DNA from: Marinobacter algicola DG893
GTDB taxonomy: Bacteria > Pseudomonadota > Gammaproteobacteria > Pseudomonadales > Oleiphilaceae
Assembly: GCF_000170835.1 (NCBI RefSeq)
Contig: NZ_ABCP01000028.1
Span: 1 to 46,238 of the forward strand
Length of the DNA stretch: 46,238 nucleotides
Direction: 5' to 3'
The notes beneath the pieces were generated by a model that saw only the letters and a list, made by a program, of their open reading frames with translations, was not told the DNA's origin and made no database searches. The translations under genes and the position numbers were made by a program. Positions 1 to 8,166 of this stretch are shown in pieces; positions within the stretch are counted from its first letter, which is position 1, and each line of letters starts with the position of its first letter.

Positions 1-510
1 GCATCCGCCCAGATGGGAACTCTCCCAGACCTCAAACGGCAGGTCCCGGTCAGCGACCGCGCGGGCAAGCGCCTGATAGGTCGCATATCCAAACTTGGCG
101 CAGCACTTGTCCTTGCGGCCATGGGTGCAACACAGCACCAGGGAGCCTGTCATTGCCTCACTGTTCCAGCCGCTCAGGTCATTACCCGCCGCCAGGGCAT
201 CCAGAAACGCCGGCAAGTCGCTCCGCTCAACATCAAAGCTGCGGCCTTCCGGCAACAGGTAGAGCCGGTGACTGAGCTCCGGACGACCACGCTGGTGAAT
301 CAGGTTCACCCGCCGCCCGCTGGCCGCAAGACGGTTGATCTGTGATGCCAGGTCGTCATCCATATCACGGGCGACTCGCAGGCTTCGCGACCACTTTGGC
401 CGCGGCCAACTGATCAGCAGATTGCTCTCGGCATGGGTTGCCGTGCCGGCAAGAGGATCGCCGGCCTTAATACTGTCAACAGCGCAGAACCGATGGGCGG
501 AGGCATTCAT
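1..510 (-). CDS. Sucrase/ferredoxin-like (Suc_Fer) protein, 3' end cut by window edge
   Basis: The reading frame stays open from an ATG at 510 to the window edge, giving 170 residues without a stop. The N-terminus has Cys9 followed by a GDPLAGTA stretch. Residues 127-137 carry the Cys-rich thioredoxin-like ferredoxin motif CCTHGRKDKCC, and SSHLGG lies at 164-169. This pattern is typical of the Suc_Fer-like family (PF06999), which has a [2Fe-2S] thioredoxin-fold domain. Its ATG overlaps the TGA of the upstream ABC ATPase (ATGA), so the two are translationally coupled. The family has no firm enzymology. From its place in a siderophore operon I infer an electron carrier or reductase that frees iron from the imported chelate. 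The family call is firm; the role is inference. Confidence 0.85.
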   Translation of the reverse strand, partial: MNASAHRFCAVDSIKAGDPLAGTATHAESNLLISWPRPKWSRSLRVARDMDDDLASQINRLAASGRRVNLIHQRGRPELSHRLYLLPEGRSFDVERSDLPAFLDALAAGNDLSGWNSEAMTGSLVLCCTHGRKDKCCAKFGYATYQALARAVADRDLPFEVWESSHLGGC

Positions 511-1373
511 ACCGTTGCCACCGACGAGGCGAAAGAGGCGGTCTCTGCCACGGTTCGTTTTACCGGCACACAAACTGGCCGGCCAGCCAAAGGTTCACGG
601 ATAACCTGGGCATCAAGATCAAATACCTGCTTGAGGTTATCAGCGGTAAACACAGTCTCCGGCGGGCCATCGTGCAGAATCCTGCCCGCCTTCATCATCA
701 CCAGCCGGTCGGCGTAGGCAGCGGCCAGGTTGAGGTCGTGGAGCACAACCAGCAGGGTCCGGCCCTGCTTGTGAGCCAGGGATACCAGCAGTTCCAGCAG
801 GTCCACCTGCACCTTCAGATCCAGAAACGTGGTGGGTTCATCAAGCAGAAGCAGGTCGGTTTCCTGGGCCAGAACCATGGCGATCCAACAGCGCTGACGC
901 TGCCCACCGCTGAGCGCATCTACCGGCCGCTCTGCAAACGTCGCAACATCAGCCACCCTCATGGCCTCCTCAACGGCGGCTTCGTCGTGTCGGGACCACT
1001 GACGCATCAAGCTCTGATAGGGAAAACGGCCCAGTCCTACCAGCTCCCTGACGGTCAGGCCATCCGGTGCGGAGGGGCTCTGTGGCAGTATTCCGAGCCG
1101 TTGCGCAACAGTCCGGGTGGGTTGACGATGGATATCGTTACCGTCGAGAAACACGTTGCCAGCGCTGGGAGCCAGCGTGCGGGCCAATGTTTTGAGCAGC
1201 GTGGACTTGCCCGAGCCATTCGGTCCCAAAAGAACGGTGACACTGCCCTCGCGCACCGTGAAATCCACGTCCGTCAGCACCTGCCGGCCGTCGTATCCCG
1301 CACACACGGCTTCACCCCGCAGTCGCGGCTGACCATCGTAATCCGGGGATGAGGAATGTCGATTCAGGGGCAT
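507..1373 (-). CDS. Ferric-siderophore ABC transporter ATP-binding protein (FecE/FepC/PvuE type)
   Basis: This 288-residue protein is a complete ABC ATPase. Walker A GPNGSGKS is at 50-57, the signature LSGGQ at 154-158, Walker B LLLLDEP at 174-180, and the switch His at 212 in VLHDLN. Length and the QRLGILPQ Q-loop region fit the iron-chelate import subfamily. It should sit on the cytoplasmic face and power the two FecCD permeases encoded on the opposite strand. It is transcribed divergently from the binding-protein gene across a Fur-like site and is coupled by ATGA to the Suc_Fer gene. The ATG at 1373 is the only good start. The substrate is inferred from neighbours. Confidence 0.92.
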   Translation of the reverse strand: MPLNRHSSSPDYDGQPRLRGEAVCAGYDGRQVLTDVDFTVREGSVTVLLGPNGSGKSTLLKTLARTLAPSAGNVFLDGNDIHRQPTRTVAQRLGILPQSPSAPDGLTVRELVGLGRFPYQSLMRQWSRHDEAAVEEAMRVADVATFAERPVDALSGGQRQRCWIAMVLAQETDLLLLDEPTTFLDLKVQVDLLELLVSLAHKQGRTLLVVLHDLNLAAAYADRLVMMKAGRILHDGPPETVFTADNLKQVFDLDAQVIREPLAGRPVCVPVKRTVAETASFASSVATV

Positions 1374-1403
1374 ATTGGCGTCGCTTTCAAGTAAAGTCGG
1401 ATG

Positions 1404-1427
1404 ATATTATCTCCCATTCTCATTATC
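1404..1427. promoter_or_regulatory. Fur-box-like site in the divergent siderophore promoter
   Basis: The minus strand reads GATAATGAGAAT followed by GGGAGATAATAT, resembling the GATAAT hexamer array of Fur sites. The first 12 bases match the array at 11 positions; the second half is degenerate. It lies between the ATPase start (1373) and the binding-protein start (1485), where one repressor site could control both directions. Iron regulation is inference from motif and gene content. Confidence 0.55.
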
Positions 1428-1484
1428 AAATCGGCACCATCAAATCAGCCCCTAGTTGCTGTTCGCCAAACAACCGGATTTACC

Positions 1485-2441
1485 ATGCATCGCTACGCCA
1501 GCTTTCTGCTGATCGTTACCTGTCTCTTTCAATCTCCCGCTGCCATCGCTGCCATTGCAACTACCCCGGTAACCATCGTGGCGCATGCCCTTGGTGAGGC
1601 AACCATCGCTGGCCATCCTGATCGCGTTGTCTCTCTGTATCAGGGCGCCACCGATACCGCTGTGGCTCTTGGTATCAAACCCATAGGCGTGGTGGAATCC
1701 TGGACCGAAAAGCCGATGTATCAGTATCTACGTGAAGCCCTTCAGGGCGTGACCTATCTAGGGCTGGAAACCCAGCCTGACCTGGAGCGCATCGCCTGGC
1801 TGTCGCCAGACCTGATCGTCGGCGCCAGGAACCGGCATCGCACCATCTACCCATTGCTGAAGCGCATCGCGCCCACGGTCATACCGGGCGATGTCTACGA
1901 TTTCAAGGCGCTGCTTACGCTGATGGCTAAAGCCACCGGCCGCACGGCTCGTGGTGAGGAACTGCTGACGCACTGGCAGGAACGGGTTGAGGATTTCAGA
2001 ACCCGAATCCGCCAAAAGCTGGATGAACAGTGGCCCCAGGAGGTGGCCATCCTGAGTTTTCGGGCCGACCATGCCCGCATTTACTATGGCGGTTTCGCCC
2101 GCTCCGTGCTGGACGAGCTTGGCTTCACCGCGCCTGCGTCCCATCGCCAGGAAAGCTGGGGCATAAAACTCACCAGCCAGGAAAGCATCCCGGCCATGGA
2201 TGCCGAGGCCGTCTTCATCTTCATGGAGGACGACCCCGCCGTTCAGCGCACGTTCAACACCTGGTCCAGCCACCCACTTTGGAAAAACCTGAAAGCCGTG
2301 CGGCATAACGACGTCTATCAGGTGGACCCGGTCACCTGGAATATGGGCGCTGGCATCATCGCCGCCAACCGGATGCTGGACGAACTCTACCAGCACTACG
2401 ATCTCCATCAGCCAGAACACCGGGGGTGCATTCAATGCTGA
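1485..2441 (+). CDS. Ferric-siderophore periplasmic binding protein (PvuB/FecB type)
   Basis: The 318-residue product begins with a clear signal peptide (MHRYASFLLIVTCLFQ...AIAA), which is why the internal ATG at 1485 is preferred over the longer open frame from 1401. After the signal it shows the TroA/FecB-like fold: RVVSLYQGATDTAVALGI with a VVESW segment, then PDLIVGARNRH before the second lobe. It should capture a ferric chelate in the periplasm and deliver it to the permease pair. Its stop overlaps the next gene (ATGCTGA), so it forms one operon with the two permeases. No Shine-Dalgarno sequence is obvious. The exact siderophore cannot be read from the sequence. Confidence 0.88.
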   Translation: MHRYASFLLIVTCLFQSPAAIAAIATTPVTIVAHALGEATIAGHPDRVVSLYQGATDTAVALGIKPIGVVESWTEKPMYQYLREALQGVTYLGLETQPDLERIAWLSPDLIVGARNRHRTIYPLLKRIAPTVIPGDVYDFKALLTLMAKATGRTARGEELLTHWQERVEDFRTRIRQKLDEQWPQEVAILSFRADHARIYYGGFARSVLDELGFTAPASHRQESWGIKLTSQESIPAMDAEAVFIFMEDDPAVQRTFNTWSSHPLWKNLKAVRHNDVYQVDPVTWNMGAGIIAANRMLDELYQHYDLHQPEHRGCIQC

Positions 2442-3439
2442 CCACCCCACATGCAAGAACGCTGGGGACCCTGGTTTGTCTCGGTCTTCTGCTATCAGCC
2501 ACGGTATCGAGCCTGATATTCGGCCACATTCCTGTGTCGCTGGAGATGCTGATCAATAGCCTGACGGACTACGACCCCGGATCCCTCGAGCATCTGGTCA
2601 TTCACTCCGAACGCTTTTCGCGCACCGTGACCTCAGTGATCGCGGGGGCTGGCCTGGCCATTGCCGGGGCGCTGATGCAGACGCTGACCCGCAACCCACT
2701 GGCATCACCCGGTATTCTTGGCATCAATGCCGGCGCCATGTTTTTCGTTGTCGTCGGCGCCACACTGTTTTCGCTGACCTCGCCGTCGCAACTGGTGTGG
2801 GCCGCCTTTGCGGGCGCGGCCACGGCCGCCGCCCTGGTGTACTTCCTGGGGCAGGAAGCCGGGCGCGGTGTTTCCCCCGTGCGCACAGTGCTCGCCGGCG
2901 TCGCGATTACAGCGCTGTTCGTATCCTTTGCCCAGGGGTTGCTGATCCTCAATCAGGACCGCTTCGAAAGCATCCTGTTCTGGTTGGCGGGCTCGGTTTC
3001 AGGGCGCGAACTGGATACAACCCTGCCATTGCTGCCAATGTTCGGCGGAGCCCTGATTCTGGCGTTGCTGTTGTCCCGGCAACTGAACCTGCTAGGGCTG
3101 GACGATGAGGTCATCCGCGGCCTGGGTTTAAGGGTGGGGCAGGTACGACTGTTGATCGGCCTTGTGGTGATCGTACTGGCTGGCACCTCTGTGGCCATGG
3201 CAGGGCTGATTGGCTTTGTCGGTCTGATCGTGCCGCACATGGCCCGAGGGCTCTTTGGTACGGATCACCGCTGGCTGCTACCCCTGTCGGCCATTATCGG
3301 GGCCACTCTGCTGCTGGCTGCCGACACCATCGCCAGGCTGGTGATTCCCCCTCAGGAGATTCCTGTGGGCGTCATGACGGCGCTGCTAGGCACACCGCTG
3401 TTCCTCCACCTCGCCCGACATGTGAGGAAGGTGTCATGA
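2435..3439 (+). CDS. FecCD-family iron-siderophore permease, first subunit
   Basis: A 334-residue polytopic membrane protein of the BtuC/FecCD family (PF01032). Recognisable blocks are GALMQTLTRNPLASPGILGINAGA near the N-terminus (the family LA-P-x-x-LG region) and the late GLIGFVGLIVPHMAR coupling motif that contacts the ATPase. The ATG at 2435 is preferred over GTG at 2426 because a GGGGG ribosome site precedes it and it overlaps the upstream stop. Its 3' end overlaps the next permease by ATGA. Together they form the inner-membrane channel of the siderophore importer. Confidence 0.92.
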   Translation: MLTTPHARTLGTLVCLGLLLSATVSSLIFGHIPVSLEMLINSLTDYDPGSLEHLVIHSERFSRTVTSVIAGAGLAIAGALMQTLTRNPLASPGILGINAGAMFFVVVGATLFSLTSPSQLVWAAFAGAATAAALVYFLGQEAGRGVSPVRTVLAGVAITALFVSFAQGLLILNQDRFESILFWLAGSVSGRELDTTLPLLPMFGGALILALLLSRQLNLLGLDDEVIRGLGLRVGQVRLLIGLVVIVLAGTSVAMAGLIGFVGLIVPHMARGLFGTDHRWLLPLSAIIGATLLLAADTIARLVIPPQEIPVGVMTALLGTPLFLHLARHVRKVS

Positions 3440-4482
3440 ACCGTACCCTGATTCTTCGCTCCCGCAATGACCGCTGGTCGGTCAAACTCAATGCCAGGGT
3501 TCTATTGGTCACGGTGGTTCTGGCAGCACTACTGGCCATCAGCAGTGTCCTCGCACTGACGTCCGGCAGCCATCCCACGTCGGTTACGGACGTACTCGGC
3601 ACTCTGGTCGCCCCGAACCAGTCAGAGCTGGCCCTGATTATTCTGGAAATTCGCCTGCCGAGAATACTCATGGCCATTCTGGTGGGCGCGGCGCTGGGCT
3701 CAGCCGGACTGATCCTGCAAGGTCTGGTGAGAAACCCACTGGCGTCGCCGGATGTGATTGGCATCACCAGCGGGGCGTCGGCCGCGGCGGTGCTGTTTCT
3801 CTGGCTCGGGGGCATCACCGGCACCTCGCTGCTATTGGCACCCGTCGCCATGGGGGGCGCCTTTGTCGTGGCCCTGGGCATTACGGCTCTGGCCTGGCAG
3901 AGGGGGATCAGCCCCGCCAGGCTGGTGCTGGTGGGCGTCGGGCTGGCAGCCGGGCTCACCGCCGTGACCACCCTGCTATTGGTACTGAGCCCCGATGCCA
4001 CCGCCATGAATGCTTATATCTGGCTCACTGGCAGCCTCTACGCCTCGCAGTGGCACGACGTTATTGCCCTGGCACCCTGGCTGATGGTGTGCTGGCCCCT
4101 GGCGCTGATCAAGCTCCGACACCTCGATGCACAATCCATGGGGGAAGAAATGGCGCTGGGTCTGGGCAGTGCCTTGCAGGGCCATCGGTTACTGTTCCTG
4201 GTATTGGCGGTGGCGCTGGCAGGCTCCGCCGTGGCCTATGCCGGTGCGATCGGGTTCATCGGCCTGATTGCGCCACACATGGCTCGGCGGCTGGTCAACA
4301 GTGGCCACACGGGGCTGCTGCCCATCGCCGCACTGATCGGCGCGTTGATTCTTCTCTATGCGGACTGGGTGGGTCGGGTTGCGTTCATACCCAGGGATCT
4401 ACCGGCAGGCATTTTCGTTGCGGGCATCGGCGCGCCCTTCTTCGTCTACCTGCTGTACCGACTCAGGCGGGAACTGGGGTGA
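3436..4482 (+). CDS. FecCD-family iron-siderophore permease, second subunit
   Basis: A 348-residue partner permease with the same family hallmarks: GLILQGLVRNPLASPDVIGITSGA, and IGFIGLIAPHMARRL as the late cytoplasmic coupling loop. It starts at the ATG overlapping the preceding TGA, so the two permeases are probably made in equal amounts. About ten hydrophobic segments are visible. With the binding protein and the divergent ATPase it completes a four-part ferric-chelate importer. It ends about 50 bases before the convergent receptor gene, with a hairpin between. Confidence 0.92.
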   Translation: MNRTLILRSRNDRWSVKLNARVLLVTVVLAALLAISSVLALTSGSHPTSVTDVLGTLVAPNQSELALIILEIRLPRILMAILVGAALGSAGLILQGLVRNPLASPDVIGITSGASAAAVLFLWLGGITGTSLLLAPVAMGGAFVVALGITALAWQRGISPARLVLVGVGLAAGLTAVTTLLLVLSPDATAMNAYIWLTGSLYASQWHDVIALAPWLMVCWPLALIKLRHLDAQSMGEEMALGLGSALQGHRLLFLVLAVALAGSAVAYAGAIGFIGLIAPHMARRLVNSGHTGLLPIAALIGALILLYADWVGRVAFIPRDLPAGIFVAGIGAPFFVYLLYRLRRELG

Positions 4483-4488
4483 CCGTAT

Positions 4489-4518
4489 AGCCCGGAGCAC
4501 TGAGATGCCCCGGGCTTT
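4489..4518. terminator. Hairpin between convergent permease and TonB-receptor genes
   Basis: A 7-bp inverted repeat AGCCCGG (4489-4495) / CCGGGCT (4510-4516) is followed on the plus strand by TTT. It sits in the 50-base convergent gap. The T tract is short, so this is a modest terminator call. Confidence 0.45.
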
Positions 4519-4532
4519 CGCAGGTCGACTGA

Positions 4533-6671
4533 TCAGAAGTCGAGCTGATAACCGAGGGTGACGGTGCGGCCACGGCCCTGGAAATAGTACTCGTCACTCA
4601 CCCGGGCAGACTGGGAGTAGTAAGTGAAGTAGTCCTTATCCAGCAGGTTCTCGATGCCCAGGGAGAGCTTCCCGGCACCGGTCCGGTAGGCGACAGAGCC
4701 ATCCACCAACCCGTATCCGTCGAAGTCCAGGTCATCCCCTTCGATGTCGCGGTCCAGGAACTGGGTGAACTGAAGGTGGCTCGACAGCGTCTTCGTCCAG
4801 GCAGCTGACCAGCTCAGTTTCAGGGTTTCCGGGGCAATATTGATACCGCTCAGCTCTGTATCTACATCACCATCACCGTCGGTGTCGGATTCACCATCGG
4901 CATAGGTGTAGGAAAACGCCAGATTATGCGCATCGTTCAGGTCCGCGTCGGCGGTGACTTCCACACCCTGGATCTCGGTTTTTTCCCGGTTGCCGACCCA
5001 AGTGCCGTTCACTTCCGTCAGGCGCTCGCCAAGGTCCGAATCCGACTCGTAGTAGCTGACTTCCAGGTGGTAGCGGTCCCAGTTGAAACGCCCTCCAACC
5101 TCGCGGTTGTCGGTCACAATGGGTACCAACTTAATCAGGTTATCCACATCCTGTCCGGAAACATCAATACCCCGCAAAACACGCCCAACATCCGGCATGC
5201 CAAAGCCTTCGGAATAGTTGGCAAACAGTTGCAGTTGATCCGTCGCCTGGAACACCACGCCTGCGTTGAACAGGGTTTCGTTGAAATCCGGATTGCCGCC
5301 CTGGACGGTGACGTTGTCATCAGTGACGTCGCTGCGGTCGATGGTGTTGTAGGTGTCGACCTTAAGCTCCGCATGTTCATAGCGGACACCGGTGTGCAGG
5401 GTCAAACGGTCAGTGACCGCAACATCGCCCTGCAGGAAGGCGGCGTAGTTGCGGAACTGCGATTTGGGTACGTAGGTACGCCCGGTTTCCACCAGCGTCT
5501 GCCGGGTTTCATCCTCAAGGACATCCAGCCCTGTTGTCAGTGTCAGGTAATCGTTGAGCAGGCCATCGCGGGTGAGGGTGAACTTGGCGCCCAGCTTGTC
5601 GGATTCATTGCGGGTCTGGTCGAGCTGGTCGTTGCCATTGGCGTCCACGTAGGGGAAGAAAGGCGTGGTGGCAAACCGGGCCCGGAAAGTCTGGCTGTAG
5701 AACTGAGTATCCACCTGATTGCCGAACCAATCGCCGTGTGAGTACGACAAGCGAGCGGTTGTCACCTCATTCTCTCCGGGCTTACCGTCAATGATGCCCG
5801 GGCGCGCGGTTGTGGGCACGCCGCGGTCACGGTCTCCAGGTTTTGGCTTTACCGGTACGTATCCACCCTTGCCTTCCAGTTGGAAGCGGTTGATGAAAAA
5901 CTCCACGTTCTGGTCGTCGTCCAGCCAGTAACCCAGCTTGGCCAATACGTCATGGCTTTCGGTGTTCTGGAGTTCACCGGGATAGGCCACACCGATCAGG
6001 CGGTCCTCACCGTCGTAGAACACGCCGCGCTCCTGGATGTTCCCGCCCAGAAGATAGTCCCAGCGGCCCTGCTGACCGCTGATCCGGTAGCCTACCTTGT
6101 AACCCTGACCATCGGAATCCACATCGTCGTCACTGGTCACGCTGGCCGACACAGACTGGGACATCACCCCGCTGTCAGGCCTGCGGGTCACAAAATTGAT
6201 GATGCCGCCCGTCGCGCCCAGGCCGTGCTCGGCGCTGGCGCCGTGGATGACTTCGATACGCTCCACCATATCCAGATCGATGGTGTAGCTGTCCCGTGCA
6301 CTGTCTCGCAGCGGGTTGCTCTGGGGCACACCGTCCACCAGAAACAGAGGTGAACGGCCCCGGAAGGTTTCACCGGCATTGGACAGCTTCTGACGGCCCG
6401 GAGAATAGGAAGGAATCAGGTTGCTCAGCACCTGGCCGGGGTCGTTGGAAATCGCCTGCTGTTGCTCGATCTGCTCGCGGGTAATGATGGTTGTCTTCTG
6501 CGGAGTCTCTCCCGCTGTGCTCTTGTTGCGGGTGGCGGTAATAACCAGGTCAGGTAACGCTTTGGTGTTGTCGCCTGACTGGGTATTGGAGGAAGATTGC
6601 GCCAGCGCAGGGCCGTGGACAGCCGCTACAGCCAAGGCCAGCAACAGGGGACGTGACTCCGGAGTTTTCAT
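4533..6671 (-). CDS. TonB-dependent siderophore receptor (PvuA/IutA-like)
   Basis: The 712-residue product has a signal peptide (MKTPESRPLLLALAVAAVHG...LAQ) and a possible TonB box near DLVITATR. The plug domain contains SNLIPSYSPGRQKLSNAGE, FRGRSPLFLVDGVPQSNPLR and VERIEVIHGASAEHGLGATGG. The beta-barrel ends in the typical C-terminal Phe (GYQLDF). The plug motifs resemble vibrioferrin and aerobactin receptors, so a carboxylate-hydroxamate class ligand is likely but not proven. ATG at 6671 is preferred over TTG at 6677. A Fur-like site lies 80 bases upstream. The gene is convergent to the permease operon and should feed it across the outer membrane. Confidence 0.9.
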   Translation of the reverse strand: MKTPESRPLLLALAVAAVHGPALAQSSSNTQSGDNTKALPDLVITATRNKSTAGETPQKTTIITREQIEQQQAISNDPGQVLSNLIPSYSPGRQKLSNAGETFRGRSPLFLVDGVPQSNPLRDSARDSYTIDLDMVERIEVIHGASAEHGLGATGGIINFVTRRPDSGVMSQSVSASVTSDDDVDSDGQGYKVGYRISGQQGRWDYLLGGNIQERGVFYDGEDRLIGVAYPGELQNTESHDVLAKLGYWLDDDQNVEFFINRFQLEGKGGYVPVKPKPGDRDRGVPTTARPGIIDGKPGENEVTTARLSYSHGDWFGNQVDTQFYSQTFRARFATTPFFPYVDANGNDQLDQTRNESDKLGAKFTLTRDGLLNDYLTLTTGLDVLEDETRQTLVETGRTYVPKSQFRNYAAFLQGDVAVTDRLTLHTGVRYEHAELKVDTYNTIDRSDVTDDNVTVQGGNPDFNETLFNAGVVFQATDQLQLFANYSEGFGMPDVGRVLRGIDVSGQDVDNLIKLVPIVTDNREVGGRFNWDRYHLEVSYYESDSDLGERLTEVNGTWVGNREKTEIQGVEVTADADLNDAHNLAFSYTYADGESDTDGDGDVDTELSGINIAPETLKLSWSAAWTKTLSSHLQFTQFLDRDIEGDDLDFDGYGLVDGSVAYRTGAGKLSLGIENLLDKDYFTYYSQSARVSDEYYFQGRGRTVTLGYQLDF

Positions 6672-6752
6672 AGACAAATCTCGAATGGTTAATGCATTTT
6701 GCCCACACCCACATGAATGACAGGCATTACCTCATGTTAATGAGGCGCAAAT

Positions 6753-6771
6753 GCTAACAATTCTCATTGTC
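6753..6771 (-). promoter_or_regulatory. Fur box upstream of the TonB receptor
   Basis: The 19-mer on the minus strand, GACAATGAGAATTGTTAGC, matches the canonical Fur sequence at 14 of 19 positions by eye and is nearly symmetric. It lies about 80 bases before the receptor start, where Fe-Fur would block transcription. Confidence 0.7.
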
Positions 6772-6840
6772 TAAATCAAAACCCCCATTCGCACACCGAT
6801 AGGCGTTTGACCGCCAGCCGGGAAACAGTATTGTGGCCAG

Positions 6841-7470
6841 TCAGTCTTTGCGTAAATCCGGATTCAGCGTGTAGGTACCGGTCACCCGGGCACTGGCCAG
6901 AACGTGGCCTGCCATGGCTTCACGAACCGCGGCACCATCGAACTCACCATCCAGCCCCAGAGTTTCAACATCCAGCGCGTGCACTTCGTAGTGGTAATGA
7001 TGAAGGATTTCATCGTTCCAGGGCGGGCACGGACCATCGTAGCCGGCATAGGTCCCCGCCATGTCTGGATTGCCAGCCAGGAACTGGGTGTAGTTGTTTA
7101 CGCCACGGAGTCCGATCGGCCCCGGGCCGGGCTCCTTGCCCTTGGGAATCACTCCATCGCTGTCCTCACCCTCGGGAATGCGGGATGTGGAGGCCGGCAC
7201 GTCCACCAGCAGCCAGTGGAAGAAATCCACCCGGGGAATGTCCTTCGACACGGTTTTGCCTTCCTGATTGACGTCGTCCGCCACGCTGGGCACGTCCGGG
7301 TCAAACATCATCACCACAAAACTTTTGGTGCCCTCCGGTGCATCCTCCCAGACCAGTTCCGGGTTGCGGTTGGGGCCAAAGCTCATGTGGTCCTGTTCGT
7401 TGTAGACGCCGAATGCGAATTTCTCCGGCACCAGCTGACCTTCTTCAATACCTCGAACCTTGATTTTCAC
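6841..7470 (-). CDS. YbhB/YbcL family (PEBP, Raf-kinase-inhibitor-like) protein
   Basis: The 209-residue protein carries the phosphatidylethanolamine-binding-protein signatures: MMFDPDVPS (DPD motif, residues 55-60), FHWLLVDVP, and the YDGPCPPWNDE ligand-pocket loop followed by HHYHYEVHALD. No signal peptide is seen, so it is probably cytoplasmic. The start is GTG at 7470 with a GGAG sequence upstream. Bacterial members bind small phosphorylated or anionic ligands, but their physiological role is largely unknown. It is monocistronic, with the receptor gene downstream and an ankyrin gene divergent from it. Confidence 0.9.
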   Translation of the reverse strand: MKIKVRGIEEGQLVPEKFAFGVYNEQDHMSFGPNRNPELVWEDAPEGTKSFVVMMFDPDVPSVADDVNQEGKTVSKDIPRVDFFHWLLVDVPASTSRIPEGEDSDGVIPKGKEPGPGPIGLRGVNNYTQFLAGNPDMAGTYAGYDGPCPPWNDEILHHYHYEVHALDVETLGLDGEFDGAAVREAMAGHVLASARVTGTYTLNPDLRKD

Positions 7471-7635
7471 AGACCTGTTCTCCTGTACCCTTGATGGTTT
7501 TGCTTACCTGATAGCACGGTTTTAACAGTGGTGTTGTGGGTCTGTCCAGATCCATACCGTACCCAAGTCCAATTCTTGGCTGGCTTCTGGCGTGTTACGG
7601 TTGCCCAAGATTCGCTATGAAACCAGAGGAAAACC

Positions 7636-8166
7636 ATGAGCCACGACAAGCCAACCAGGCCCCAAAACCCCGACAACCAACAGGACGAAGACGCCATTGC
7701 GTTCGCCCAGGGGTTGTTCGAACTGGCCCGGAATGGCGGCGCCGGCCCGCTCAGCGTGATGCTCAACGCCGGCGTGCCCGTGGACATCCGCACCAACACC
7801 GGCGACAGCCTGCTGATGCTCGCCTGCAGCAACGGCCACAAGGATACCGCACGCCTGCTGCTGGAACAGGGTGCCGACCCCAACCTGGCCAACGACCAAC
7901 TGCAAACGCCATTGGCCAGCGCGGTGTATCAGGGTAATACCGACATTGTAGACCTGCTGCTGACCTCCGGTGCCAACGTCGACCATCGCCCGGCAGGCGC
8001 AAAAACGCCGCTGATGGTCGCCGCCATGTTCAATCGGGTAGATATGGTTGAGCGTTTGCTCGAAGCGGGATCGGATAAATCGTTAAAGGATGAAGATGGG
8101 CAATCGGCAGAGGATCTGGCCCGGACCATGGAAGCGAACGAAGCTATCGAGGCGTTGTCGTCGTAA
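7636..8166 (+). CDS. Ankyrin-repeat protein
   Basis: The 176-residue protein is mostly ankyrin repeats. Recognisable units are GDSLLMLACSNGHKDTARLL, TPLASAVYQGNTDIVDLLL and TPLMVAAMFNRVDMVERLL, each ending in a GA-D/N turn. An acidic, polar N-terminus (about 25 residues) precedes them and no signal peptide is present. It probably mediates protein-protein contacts in the cytoplasm; no partner is evident. Its last 23 bases overlap the end of the convergent rRNA methyltransferase gene. Confidence 0.88.
   Translation: MSHDKPTRPQNPDNQQDEDAIAFAQGLFELARNGGAGPLSVMLNAGVPVDIRTNTGDSLLMLACSNGHKDTARLLLEQGADPNLANDQLQTPLASAVYQGNTDIVDLLLTSGANVDHRPAGAKTPLMVAAMFNRVDMVERLLEAGSDKSLKDEDGQSAEDLARTMEANEAIEALSS

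Noticed and set aside
672..1352. A 226-codon open frame on the plus strand
   Set aside because: It is antisense to the ABC ATPase, which has complete catalytic motifs in the other frame.
1401..1484. Longer N-terminus of the siderophore binding protein
   Set aside because: It would place 28 residues before a clear signal peptide and run through the Fur-like site.
4926..5741. A 271-codon plus-strand frame
   Set aside because: It lies opposite the TonB receptor barrel and shows no signal, helix or family pattern.
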